Shown here one piece after another: positions 13,701-25,203 of a DNA stretch of 64,000 nt. Source of the stretch: Oxytricha trifallax (taxonomy: Eukaryota > Ciliophora > Spirotrichea > Sporadotrichida > Oxytrichidae); contig ARYC01000569.1 in the NCBI GenBank assembly GCA_000711775.1, positions 50,027-114,026 of the forward strand, written 5' to 3'. The notes beneath the pieces were generated by a model. It was not told the DNA's origin, did not search any database, and saw only the letters and a program-made list of their open reading frames with translations. The translations under genes and the position numbers were made by a program. Position 1 is the first letter of the stretch. Each line of letters begins with the position of its first letter.

Positions 13701-14910
13701 TCAATGCTGGAAGCTACCTCAGCAATCGTTCTTGAGACGTCTGCTACGTTTGCTTTTACAGCTAGACCTGCGTTAAGCTCTGATTTATTAGCTTTGGTTG
13801 GCATTACACGCTCCAATTCACGGATTGCTAAACCCTGGGAACGTAATACATCGCAAACTGCCTTAAAAGTTTGTGAAATTATAATTCTAACTTAAATTGA
13901 TTGACTTTGTATAGTTATATTATCAAATTTAAATGAGATATAAAAGTCAATTTTACTATGTCTTGAATGTTTTTCCATTCATTCGACCCCTAAAATATAA
14001 ATTTTAGTATTTGTTTAAAGTATTTTTATTATGAATTCTTCAAATTTTTGAAATAAAAATATATAAAGTCTAACTTACTGTAAGTAAATCTTAAACAATG
14101 GAAGGTGCATAAGGATCTAAATCACTTTAATGTTATTACATTGACATGTTGTTTGCGCCGCCACCCATGCTATTAAGTGTGTTATAACCGTAAATATTTT
14201 GTTGATAGCCTCCTCCTATATTTGGATTATCGTTTTTAATTAAAACATAAATAATATACTATATAAGTTACTTATGATAAAAGCAAATCAATTAATTTAA
14301 TGAGTATTTATACAATACTTTTAATGATCTTTATATTTATTTTTCTATGAAATTGAAATAAATCATAATATAATACTCTGATAGTATGTTTATACTATGT
14401 CAATGATAAATAAAAATTTGAAGATCATTTTTAGATATCCTAATTTTAAAGGTACTTATTTATAATTTGACTATGAAATATTTTATAGAAACTATTCTTA
14501 TAATGTCATTTTTTGAAATCTTATCGAGCTTTATAAAATGTAATTCGAAACCCCGTTAGTCAATTTAGAATGAAGATTGGGGATTAAGAATAATAAAATT
14601 AAAATTAAATTATAATTGGCTGAAATTAATTATAATTAGGCTAAAAACAAATATACGCACCCTGATTGGTTTATTTTATAGAGACAATTATTCGAGCCAA
14701 TGGTTTTAATAATTAGCCAAAACTTTAATAATTTACGCCAATAATAATTAATTCTTAATTTATTATTCTTAATCCCCAATCTTCATTCTTAATTGACTAA
14801 CGGGGTTTTAAATTACATTTTATAAAGTTTTGTGAGGGAACTCTCATGCCTAGAGAATTACCGCCTGTTACAGGAGCGTATTTATTCGAGTTGGGTGAAT
14901 AAGAACTCAT
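10706..14910 (-). CDS. Long coiled-coil protein with C1q-like C-terminal domain
   Basis: Minus-strand gene, ATG at 14908-14910, TGA at 10706-10708. The N-terminus is Ser/Asn/Gly-rich (SPNSNKYAPVTGGN, then NIGGGYQQNIYGYN after a 595-bp IES). The middle (about 13900 to 11350) is Glu/Lys/Leu/Gln-rich with heptad-like spacing in several frames, cut by introns or IESs that I did not resolve individually. The C-terminus forms a beta-sandwich-like unit: PGLYEITFGFYSNKKPTIQL, LVNGEAVLSAVNSSSYVIHH, then after an AT-rich interruption (about 10830-10905) GLTLVDFIALPARARISLSY and GAEGFLGLRKL. This resembles the C1q/TNF-like domain found at the end of coiled-coil proteins, where the coil would oligomerise the globular head. 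Function unknown; structural or trafficking roles are possible. Confidence 0.7.
14237..14831. other. IES, 595 bp, pointer GTTTT, containing a foldback element
   Basis: GTTTT occurs at 14232-14236 and 14827-14831 (AAAAC on the gene strand). Removing one copy plus the interior joins the two N-terminal coding pieces in frame (VPSQ to NDNPNIGGG). The distal half of the IES is a near-perfect palindrome with GGGGTTTT ends, described separately. Confidence 0.8.
14530..14826. mobile_element. Foldback (MITE-like) element, family A, with C4-containing ends
   Basis: Left arm CGAAACCCCGTTAGTCAATT then GAAGATTGGGGATTAAGAAT; the right arm (about 14755-14815) is its reverse complement and ends in GGGGTTTT. 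The palindrome also runs outward through CTTTATAAAATGTAATT on both sides. The core (about 14620-14740, with CGAGCCAATGGTTTTAATAA) matches the core of the 39.0-kb element in opposite orientation, so this is a repeat family. No ORF; probably non-autonomous. Confidence 0.75.
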
Positions 14911-15487
14911 TTTATTTTACTACAATTATTTCAAATTTAAATTTATGAACAATTATATTCCCAATTTATTTCTAATGCTACTTCTATACTAAATATTTTA
15001 TAAAATATTTATATAAAATAATATAATAATAATAATCAATTGAATATAATGTTCAGTTTTGAGTAGTATTTCTTTTATATCGATAACTTGCATTGTTTCT
15101 TATCTAAATCTAAAACTTTGAGTTTTTCAAAGGATTTTATTTGATTTTAGTTTTAATTAGGTTCTTTTTAGATTTATTTAGATTCATGTACTATTTTACA
15201 CATTGATAAAATATTTAAAAAAAACTTTAAATTTAAGGAGATTAAGGGATTTATATTTTCATAAAAAGATAATTCAAATATCCCTTATAACAAAATTATA
15301 GAAGTATATATCATTGATTACAAGAACTCTTCATAAGGAAATTATCCTCTAATTTTTATCATTTAGAGACTCGTGCCACAATTTTCATTTAGATTTTGAC
15401 ACAATTTCAAAATGAAACCATCTAAATACTAAATAACTTACTAGTCATTACTTATATCTTAATATATTATAGTATTATCATTTAATA
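14911..15487. other. Intergenic, AT-rich
   Basis: Lies between the start of the coiled-coil gene and the stop of the leucine-rich gene, both minus strand. It would contain the promoter of the former. No coding pattern was seen. Confidence 0.5.
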
Positions 15488-18300
15488 TCAATATACGATT
15501 ATAATATCAAAAATTATGATAAAAAATTAACTACTTCCACCCTCTTTTAAAGCGCTTTGAACTTCCATCTACTCCCCATATATCTCAAAAGCTCTGATTT
15601 TTCTCATTTATTTAACAAGATTACTTAATTCATTGATTGTCTGCTAGGTGACGACTGGCAGGTTTACATTAAGTATTTTTATGTTCTTAAAACTTTGCAT
15701 TTTTATCAAAAGCTAAATGGTTTGCTGTTCTTGATAACCTCAGAAACATTTGTCCACAGATTTATTGTGCGAATAGTTTATGTATTCCAGAGATTTGGAT
15801 TGAAATTAGCGAAGTATGCCAAAGAAGTGATTTAAGCTGTTGTAGTTTATAGAGTTGGAAGAGATGTATAAAAGTAAAAATATGATAAAATAATTGGATA
15901 ACCAACGTTAAATAATCTTATTAAGGAAAAAGTTAGAATTTTTGTTTATAAAAAAATGTCCAAATACCTCAACTTTATCATACTTTAGGTTTTCTTTGTT
16001 TCATCTCTGTAACTAAATAATTGGCCTAAATGAGATAAATCACTTATCATAGTTTGTCGTAGAGATAAATATTTTAGCTGGCGGCATTCTTTTAACTATA
16101 CTAAAGAAATTTATAATTTTTGGCAACTTAGTCTCATTTGCTCTATTTTGAGGGTGTGAATTTATCAACAGTTTGAGGCAAGTGACTTTATTAAAGCAGT
16201 TATCTGTCTATTTTTGAAGTTAAAACAAGAAAATGAAATTTATTCTCATATATGGGGTAAATGTATAAATTGGAGAAGAATTAATTGTGAATTTTTCTAT
16301 CTAAATAGAATAAAAATTATTATTAACTATAAACAAAGAATCAGTTCTAGTCTTAATAGAGTAGGAGAATGTTTTGTCAATCTCTCGAAATCTAAATCTA
16401 TAATATTCGATTTAATTAGCTCGACAACCAATAGATTTTTCATTAAATATAAGATCTCATTAGCTATTAATATGAATTATCGTTAATAGAAAGCTTCAAA
16501 TTGGGAGCTAATTTTAGCATGTCTGCAAGCAAATAATTGCTCTTGATCAATAAAAATATTTAATTAATTTATAAGCATGAGTTTTAAATTTATCAGTCAA
16601 TTAGTTGAGAGACTATACTGTGTTTAATTGAATTCCCAAGGATTCAAAATAATCGCAAGCATAATTTTTTGGCTACATATATCTGCACGCTTAAGCATAT
16701 TTTACCAATTCTACTTAACTATTCTCAGGATTTAAGATATCTTATAAGTCAATGCGTTTTTCTATGCTTCTTTATTAATTTTAGAAATACTTTAATAATT
16801 TGCTCCAAGCTTTAGCCTAAAACTCTGTCGTGGACTGAACTTTTATTATTCTAATTTATTTCTCTCTTTGTTTCAAACCTGATAATAACTCTGGCTAGAC
16901 GTTATTGCAGTACCTGAACTTTATTTCTTGAATAAACTCAAAGAAATGATATTAATTAATTTAATATGCCTTATAATTCAATAATTAGGAGTAAAAGCGA
17001 TAATAATACACTTTTATATGTTAATTTAACTCAAAAGTTTACTCTTATTATTTTCAAGTATTTCATTGAAAAAGTAAATCATTTCTTCATGAATAAAACT
17101 TAGCTTCTCCAAAGTCAGTTTTTAAATATTTTGAGAATTCTCAATCAAGTAAAATATAGGGATCAAACTGAGGGAGTGAATTTTTTCAGTTCTACTGAAT
17201 TGACTGGTAAATTATAATTTAAGAGTTCTTAAGCAATATGTATTTGTCTCTTAAGAAAACAGGTTCTAGAATAAATTTGTTACCATTAGATAGTTATTAG
17301 TGTCTATACTTAAAGATAATTTATTGAGATAGGGAAAACGAGTATATTTTGGCATTTAAAGTATAGGTGCTATTAACTTAGAGTTTCTATTTATTTTTAG
17401 GGATTTGAAACTAAAATAGCCAGTATCTTATAACCTGGTAAGTTAAGGCTAAATTAAATTATGAACACTTTAAATCTTAATTATTTTTACTATTTAAATA
17501 AACATTTGTACAGTAAAATTTAGAATGCTATATAGTATTGAATTGGTCAAGAAATAACTCTAGTTCTTCCACTTGCTTAACCATATATAAAACCTTCCAA
17601 ACTTCCTCATTTTGCATATTCATATCAAAACTCTAGCAAAAAGATATGCTCTTTATTTTAATCACTTATTTATGCTATAACCCTGCATTCGTAAATTACT
17701 TAAAAAACTTCTCTAACAATTTAATACTTTCTAAATTTATGCTTCTAATGAATAAAATTGTGCCAATTGGTAGAAAGGGTTTATGATTTTATAGTATTAG
17801 TGATTTTATACGGGGTAGTGCAAGGTTTAAAATGAAATCATGTGGAACTTAAAGCATCTTTTACACTTTAAATTTAGGATTTTTATTTGTATCTTTTATG
17901 ACGAATTCTGATGAATTTTTCACATGCTAAAATAAAAACAAAATTCCATTTAAACTTACCAATACTAAAAAAATAACTTTAAACTATTAGAAATATAATA
18001 AAACTAAAGTTTTTAATTTTTTTATGCTGATAATAGAAATTGATACCATCTTTGAAAAGTATTCTGCATAGATATTTCAACTTTTTCTTGCAATTAAAAT
18101 AACTTAATATTATTGTAAGTGACCCCAAACTACTAATGTTTGATGTATTTATTGCATTTATATAGGTTTTAGGTTTTTATCTGCTATTTTAATTCTAAAG
18201 TTTTGATATCATAGTTAATTCCATAGTTTTTTGCAAATATTGTAAAATTTAATAGTGTAAAATTATAAATATTCTGTTATTTATTATCACCTATTTTCAT
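15488..18300 (-). CDS. Leucine-rich (LRR-like) protein, interrupted
   Basis: Minus-strand gene from ATG 18298-18300 (MKIGDNKQQN) to TGA 15488-15490. N-terminal block reads YGINYDIKTLELKQQIKTQ. Later blocks are rich in Leu, Ile, Asn and Lys with spacing like leucine-rich repeats, for example FILNLALPRIKSLIL, LESIKLLEKFFKQF, VKQVEELELFLDQF and, near the end, FKNIKILNVNLPVV and NELSNLVKQMRKIRAFEIYG. TAA/TAG serve as Gln throughout. Several frame changes at AT-rich spots imply introns or IESs that I did not map. LRR proteins usually bind other proteins; no specific partner can be inferred. The start lies only 138 bp from the divergent gene at 18439. Confidence 0.5.
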
Positions 18301-18438
18301 ATAAACCAATACTATTAAAATCATTATGATTTAATAAAGACGCAACTTATGTAAAAAAGTAGAGAAATTAAATAAGTCAATTGACTAAAAAACTTATTAA
18401 TATTTAATTTGTTTTCATTAACGATATAATTATAAAAT
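18301..18438. promoter_or_regulatory. Compact bidirectional promoter region
   Basis: 138 bp between the ATGs of two divergent genes (18300 minus, 18439 plus). AT-rich. It must carry both 5' UTRs and both promoters if the starts are right. No specific factor site recognised. Confidence 0.5.
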
Positions 18439-21400
18439 ATGAGTTATTTGCATCCCGGTGTCTCAAAGTAAAAAATGAGCAGCAACGATCAGTTATTCAC
18501 TCCTAAATTCAATAATGACCCAAATTAAATGCTCTCGCATACTTTAAACCCAAAAGTAAACCCAGACTACTAGATTCAAAAAACACAGTTTGAAATGTTC
18601 AAATAAGATTATAATAATAAGAATGGGAATAAGAGGCCTGGGTTGCAAGTGGAAGAGTAGAAAGCTATAAGAGTAAATTCTAAGGAATCTAAAAAACAAG
18701 AGAGTCAAAAGTTTAAAAAATTTTTAGATATATTTTAATATAAAATTTATAAGTTTTTATATATTTTTTGAAGAGTAAACAGGGAAAAGTAAAGAATGAG
18801 GAATTACAAAAAAGTATCTCTAAATTAAAAAAGCAAGCTGAAATTAAAATAATTACGGATATTTTAATTTTACTTATGTTAAAGCTCTAATCATTATTTT
18901 ACTTAATTTAAATTTTAAAGCTGAATTACAAATAAGAGTAACTCAGCAAAAACTAAGTCAACAATAGAGACCATTCAGAAATTAGAGCAATAACAAAAAG
19001 GAAGAAAATTCTCAAAATCCCAAGCATAAATTCAACTAAAATAAAACTCCAACTAAGTAGGAAAAAGCAGTGAAATTTTAAGATTAAATTGGGAATTAGG
19101 CCTTATTATAGACCAATTAGATACTTTAAAGTTCCTCTCCCTATAAAAATATCACTGTATTGTAACAGTAGCCTTAAAATAGGAATCATCATAGAGCAAC
19201 CAATTCATTTTCGGAGATCGAATAAGACACAGCTGTATCGCAATCGTTTACAATTTAAAACATTAATTTATACGGGTTGTAGGGGGATAATGAGTAAAAT
19301 CAGTATCAGATTATGCAACATGACTCAAACATGTTTCTTGATACATAAAATAGTGGTGATAAGAAATAAACTCTATAATAACAGTCCCCAACTACATACT
19401 AAGTAGTCACTTCATTAGACGACTATCACACTGCTAATAGTTCAGCAGGAAAGTAAATTATGAAAAGTGAATAAATTAGTGATTAAAAAAAGGGCAAAAA
19501 TAGCATTGACTTTTAACAAGTGTCCACTGAAAAGCAATCCAAAAAGTCCTCGATATTCAGTAAATACACTAACTTATAAGAGAAGCAAAATTAGCAACCA
19601 CAAAATGACATTATTAAAATTGACAGCATAGACTTAAGCTACAAGAATTTCATCAACAGTTCATAAGACATGAGAAACAAGATTCTTAGAAGTAGACAAG
19701 AAACTGACTCATCATTTCAATCAGACAATTGTAACTTCATGCAAGAAGAGCTGGAAGAATAAATTGATAGCAATTTGCTACAACAAGTTAAACAAGTCAA
19801 TAACATAATAAATTTACAAACTGGAGATAGGGAATAGTATTCTATTTTTGATTCATTTGAGGTCTAAGATCATAGCAATAAAAACAGGGGTAAAAAAGAT
19901 CAGGCGGAAAACTAATTTAGTTCTATGAGATTGAAGAGATCAGGAAAGCATAGCAATCTATAAATAAATGAAGAAGAGTAAAAATTGTCAAAATCTGATA
20001 ATAAGCTTAGAAAGTCTCCTATGAACACCAATAAATAATCAGCGTAATATAAAAATATGGAACATAATGAAACTTCTCTCAAGAGAAAGTCTCTTAACAG
20101 GAAATAATAGCAAAACCTAATAAATAGACTGTCAATTAATCCAAAATAAAGCAGAGAAAAAGAAACAGGGACAATATAGATCTAAAAGCCAAAAACTAAA
20201 AAATTGAAACCCAGAAAGAAAAGTAGAAACTCAAAGGATGCGAAAGCAATGAGACCTTTAAAGTCTTTCTATTCTACTATGAAAGTTATTAGAGGAAATT
20301 ATCCTAAAATGCTTAAAAATTCATAATTTATTTCAATTATTCTCCCCCCTCCCATTAAAGTTGAATTAGACTCAAACAATCACAAACATATTCAATTTCA
20401 ATCAAACTAGTCTCCACAAAAACAACTAAAAAAAGTGAAAATATCCTCGAAACAAGTGTTATCGTCTTGCAAGAAAACCACAAAAGAAGACTATGACGAA
20501 TTTGACATGGATGAATTCACAGAGTTTTACCCAACACAATCACAAAACTCCACTTAAAAGATAAAGAGAAGTTCTATCAAACGCAATACCATGAGTGCCA
20601 AGAAAGCTCGCAGATTTTACGATAGATAGATGGACCTAGATCGAGAGAAAGACATTAAGCTTAAAAAAATGGAGGAAGAAATCAGACTTAAGGAAGTGGA
20701 AAGCTGCCTGCATTCTATTAATAATAGGAGACGAACATTAGACTAGTAAGATCTTGAGCAAGTTTATGATAGGTAGCAAATCGACGTGCATATCAGAAAG
20801 CAAAGAGAAGCCGCTCTTAAGTAACGTATGGAAAAGGATGAAGAGTACAGGCTATCAAAAATGTTTAAGCCTAGCATAGATAAATCTCAGACTTCCTTCA
20901 GATGGATAATGAAGAGCAGACAATCAAATAGATCTCAATCATCCAATAATTAAACTTAATCCCCAGACGATAGAATACCTTAATAGAGAGTAACTTTGAA
21001 GTAATAGGTATTTAACAGACTAGAAACAGATTAACAACTCAGAGATAGCAGGAGTAGAGAGCTTTAGCAATTCAATGATTAAACATAAAACCCTAAAAAA
21101 TAGAAAGCTTCATTTATTAAGTAAGACTAATCGGCAAGTTTTTCACAAATTTCAAATAAAAGTAACTCTATACCAAGACCATAGACCTTGAAAAACTCAT
21201 CAATTAAAAAGAAACAAAAACCAATTTAGAGTATTCACATTGAGAATGTTGACAAAGCTGAATAGAAATATTCAATAATATGCTAAGTGCTAAAAAACAA
21301 AGAAAATCAAGTAATTTCAACTTCTGTCAGAAAATCAATGAATCCTATTTAAAAGGTAGACTACACTCCAGTTACGTAAACATCATCAGGCCCTCAAAAA

Positions 21401-21766
21401 ATGTTTAATAGCAAATTTTACAATAACAATTCCACTAGACTTACTGAACTCTCTAAACAATTGGAAGAAGTTATAAATCAAAATAAATCGATTGACCACT
21501 CCAACAAATCCAGGGCCAGTTTTATAAATGATTAGAGTCGTGTAAGTCTCGATAAGAGTGTCAGTTATAATAAAGAAAGAAACTCAATTGCTAATAAGTA
21601 AATCACTCCAATTTTAAAATCTGGAGATAAGCAAAGATTTTCTTAAGGTAATTATGGATTAGGTGGGCCCAGGGATGAGAAATAAATGAAGCATTAAGAA
21701 GGTATTAGATTGTATAAGAAGGAAGTGGATGTCTCAAGTGTTAATAAGGACTTAAGTCATTTGTGA
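18439..21766 (+). CDS. Basic, Ser/Gln/Lys-rich coiled-coil protein
   Basis: Start ATG 18439 (MSYLHPGVSKQK) is in frame with a second ATG at 18475. The end is ...VNKDLSHL with TGA 21764-21766. The product is about 1,050 residues, dominated by Ser, Asn, Gln and Lys, with polar low-complexity stretches. A charged coiled-coil at about 20590-20870 contains RFYDRQMDLDREKDIKLKKM and HIRKQREAALKQRM followed by SKMFKPSID. Two N-terminal IESs are mapped (18701-18771, 18835-18917) and another AT-rich break lies near 20310-20395. No enzyme motif was seen. The composition and the coil with the KMFKPSID-type motif suggest a cytoskeletal or basal-body protein, but this is inference. Confidence 0.65.
18701..18771. 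other. IES, 71 bp, pointer AGAGT
   Basis: AGAGT at 18701-18705 and 18772-18776; excision joins SKKQESKQGKVKNEEL in frame. The interior is almost pure A/T and the borders are not GT-AG. Confidence 0.72.
18835..18917. other. IES, 83 bp, pointer AAGCTGAA
   Basis: The 8-bp repeat AAGCTGAA at 18835-18842 and 18918-18925 brackets AT-rich DNA. Collapsing it restores KLKKQAELQIRVTQQ. This is one of the clearest pointers in the window because of its length. Confidence 0.85.
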
Positions 21767-22147
21767 AACTTGAAAAGTTTTTGAGGGAAAATGAAGTCAG
21801 TTATTTATATCGATTGACTTCTATTGTAGAATATTTATTGATAATTTTAAAAATACTAATTATACAAAAAATTTTATCAATCTGCTTTTTTCATAAAATA
21901 AGATTGAGATAAACATTTGAAAGAATTTATTATGTTACGTTATAATTATTTAAGTAATCTTATAGTTTTTTAGGATTGGTTTAAAAAAGTATTGATATAA
22001 ATTTCTTGGCGTTTATATGAATATCGATATTTTTCATATTTTAAGAGATGTGTTAATGTATTCCTCTACATCTTAAAAATCAGCATTACTTTCATAATCC
22101 ATATACTATGTATTATATAAATTCAAGTAATTATATTATATAAATAT
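21767..22147. other. Convergent intergenic region
   Basis: 381 bp between two convergent stops, AT-rich, presumably holding both 3' ends. No strong hairpin terminator-like signal or ORF noticed. Confidence 0.5.
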
Positions 22148-24677
22148 TCATAAAATATACTGTTGTTGCTCTTAATTTTATAAAACAGAGAAATTGCCAA
22201 TTCCTCCAAACATAGCAGGCAGACTAAAGCTCTTAATCAGATTACTGCTTAACTTCCCATCTTAGTCTCTCCACTTATTATATCTGCCACTCTTCTCAAC
22301 GTCTAAGTGAAGCCCAGAGAACTTGACTTGCTTCTTCTTGCTGACTTTCTCTAGCAGTCTCTGCTTAAACTCTGCATTTTCATCTGATTGGTTGTCTGAG
22401 AGATAGAAACTTATTATCGCGTAGATGCTGGTTATGGTTATCAAAAGCATGTAGGGGTATGGATACTCTAGCTCTGCTGCTAGAGGGGCTATAATTGCAG
22501 CCATTCTTGCGAAAATGTTGCAAATGCCAAAGGATGTGGATCGGAAATCTGCTGGGAAGACCAATATGTTTACTATTCAATGTTTAACAATGAACATGTA
22601 GTAGTGAATTTTAATTTGGGGTGGGGTAAACTACATAAAAATAATGATTGTCAAAACATTGCAAGCTGCAGCGATTCCTAATCTTGAACCAAAGAGAAAT
22701 ATGGGAACTAGACTGGGATAATATCTTAAATTGACTATGCAAAAGCTTGAAATGGCAGCTAGTGAAAAGCTTATAATTAGGGATTTTCTACCACCAACGT
22801 ATTAAAACAAGATAAATTAAATTTAAACTTTATTATTTGTAAATAATTCTAGATAATAAAAACAAGATTCCAGTAAATAGATAGCCAGCAGTATCTGCAG
22901 ATGAACAAAATATAGTATTTTCAAATATGTTGCCTGGTAGATATTTCATGTAAAATAGTACTAAATAATATGAAAAAGTTGAAGCCATCCAGCAGCCACT
23001 TAGAATGGCTAGATTTCTCATTAAAATAGCTAATCTTTAAACAATTAAATTTCCACTGCATTACTTTCATTTATTATAAATATTCTCTTGATATTCCTAT
23101 CTCTAAGATATCTCGCCACAGTTTTATTCTAGCTATTCCTCCTCTGCTATTAATTCTCATTGTTTCTAGTCATATTCATGGTTGTATTATTATTGTTATC
23201 ATCTTGATATTTACTCTAAATCAAGTAATCCACTTCTTACTAAAAAAGTTGTTTGAATTAAAAGTTTTTCACACCATTTACTAGTGCTATTTGTTTGATC
23301 ACTTCTCTTGCTTCTATGAATTTATGTTGACTTATGAGTAGAGAAGGGGATTCTGGGATTGTGAAACTACAAAGCCAGGCAAAGATTGAGATGCCTAAGC
23401 CTACATAGTAGTATTGTATAGTTAAAAATTAATGAGAATTGAATTGCTTTTTTAAAATTAAGTCATTAGTTAATTAGAATGTATTGCTTAAATGAACTTT
23501 CAGCACTTTCAGCAATAATATCTCCAGTTGTTTGTAATAGTCATAAATAGAACAGAGAATAAAATTGGAGTCATGACGTCTATAGTTTTAAGAAGTGTTC
23601 CAGCTAAGTTTTACTTTGAAGTTTCGATAAATTCAAGACCATATACATATCCTACTGATGTACGAATTGTAGATGCTGACCCCACAAAAAATAGACCTAT
23701 GTAGATTTATACTTATAAAAAAGTGTAATTATCTTAAACCTTGAAAATACAGTATAATTGTTAGATTGCAAGTTGATGAGGAACAAACAAAATAATTGCC
23801 ATTCCTATAGCATGAAAAACGTAAAAACCTCTAAAGATAATCTTCCTGCCATAAGTGTCTGCCATTCTTGGTAAAATGAAACAGCTAATTGTATATCCAA
23901 CAAATATTGAAGTGCCCATTAACCCCAATTACACTTTATCTATGCATTTTTAATTTTAATCTCAATCATGAAAATGCACTATTAAAACTTTCATTTTTAC
24001 ATTTAAATCTCATATCTTATAAATGCAATGAAGATTGAAATAAGTGATGTAGTTTAAGATCGTCTGAGGTGATGTGTAATCAACCTCATGTACCATATTT
24101 GGATTATTGCAAAATTGATCAGGCACGCAGGCAAAAGACTGATCTTTTTGGGTGAATTAGGATTCCACGTTATTGATAGTTTTTGGATAGCATTCAATTA
24201 TATATAATTAATATAAATATAAAAGATTTTTCAACAATAAAAAAATTTCCTGAAAGAATATTTTATATTTACTATTTAAAAATTTGACATTATTTAGATT
24301 TATATTTGTAAATAAAAATGAAATGAGATTTATTTTAGTTATTTTTAAGTGATTGGTAAGCTGGAGTGGCTTACATGAAATGAATTATATAAACAACTAC
24401 TCCCCCAGTCCAAAATGATAAGCAAAACACAAAGAATGTCATATATTAAAACCTCCCAAAACCCCCTGCCTATTTTAGAGCTTCGTCCAGAGTTATTGCT
24501 TTGGAAAAACTGTAGTCAATAACACCCACATTTAATCCATATTCATCTTTTAATTATATGCTATATAAGAATATTAATTTACGATATGTAGAATAAACTT
24601 TATAATAATTAATCTTCATGCTTTTTCAGATTACTTTCATTTTCATTAAGAAATAGTGGCATTGGTGCAGATAGCAT
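22148..24677 (-). CDS. MFS transporter, organic cation / SV2-like
   Basis: Plasma- or organelle-membrane carrier. Start ATG 24675-24677 (MLSAPMPLFLNENESN), then an IES, then the acidic lead and first membrane helix (AGGFGRFQYMTFFVFCLSFW). A Cys-containing external loop (QSFACVPDQFCNNPN) is typical of the OCT/SV2 branch. The MFS signature PRMADTYGRKIIFRG follows helix 2-3 (about 23830-23900). Later helices include AILSGCWMASTFSYYLVLFY, DTAGYLFTGILFLLS and, near the C-terminus, FARMAAIIAPLAAELEYPYP. The tail is basic (KVSKKKQVKF) and ends at TGA 22148-22150. Several GT-AG introns and IESs separate the helices. Substrate cannot be predicted; OCT-type carriers move organic cations or anions. Confidence 0.75.
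24545..24611. other. IES, 67 bp, pointer ATCTT
   Basis: ATCTT (AAGAT on the gene strand) at 24545-24549 and 24612-24616. Excision joins LKKHED in frame to EYGLNVGVIDYS of the MFS transporter. Confidence 0.75.
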
Positions 24678-25203
24678 AGACGGTTGATCATAAAATTATT
24701 TATTTAAAAATTATTGTTTTTAAAAAAATCCATATAAAATACAATAGAAATTAATGAAAAATTTCCCCATATTTATTGCAATCATCACCAAAATCTTCAA
24801 TTGCCAGTCTCAATTTGGTTTTAAAGCCACTATAGATAATTTTAAGTATTTCAAATAAATTGTGAGAAAAAATTAGTAAAAAACCATGAAATAATGAATA
24901 AAATATTCATAAAATTTACCAACCTATCATTGACACTGGTGTTGTTGCTTGTATTCATTTATTTTCAAATTACAATTAAACTTAAAATAACGAAATCTAT
25001 ATTCATAATTGAATCTAATTAATACTATTGTTAAATTAAAATTAAAAAATATCCTCATTTTTGCTATTTTAGGGATAATAATCCATAAATCTAAGTAAAA
25101 TTTATAATAATTATAGAATTCATGGTAAAATTCGTGATTAGAATGTAATTTGAATTTGAATTGTAATTATTTAAATAGATATCTTTGCATATTATTCTAA
25201 AAT
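24678..25203. other. Divergent intergenic region
   Basis: 526 bp between the MFS and IFT140 starts, which face away from each other. A short plus frame near 24750 begins MKNFPIFIAIITKIFNCQSQ, hydrophobic like a signal peptide, but it is too short and AT-rich to call a gene. Confidence 0.45.

Noticed and set aside
13219-13895. Several ORFs on both strands in the coiled-coil gene
   Set aside because: Apparent stops are TAA/TAG, which are Gln here; the long minus-strand coding frame explains the region.
19089-19406. 105-residue plus-strand ORF in the low-complexity gene
   Set aside because: Out-of-frame shadow; the Gln-rich frame read with TAA/TAG as Gln continues through it without a TGA.
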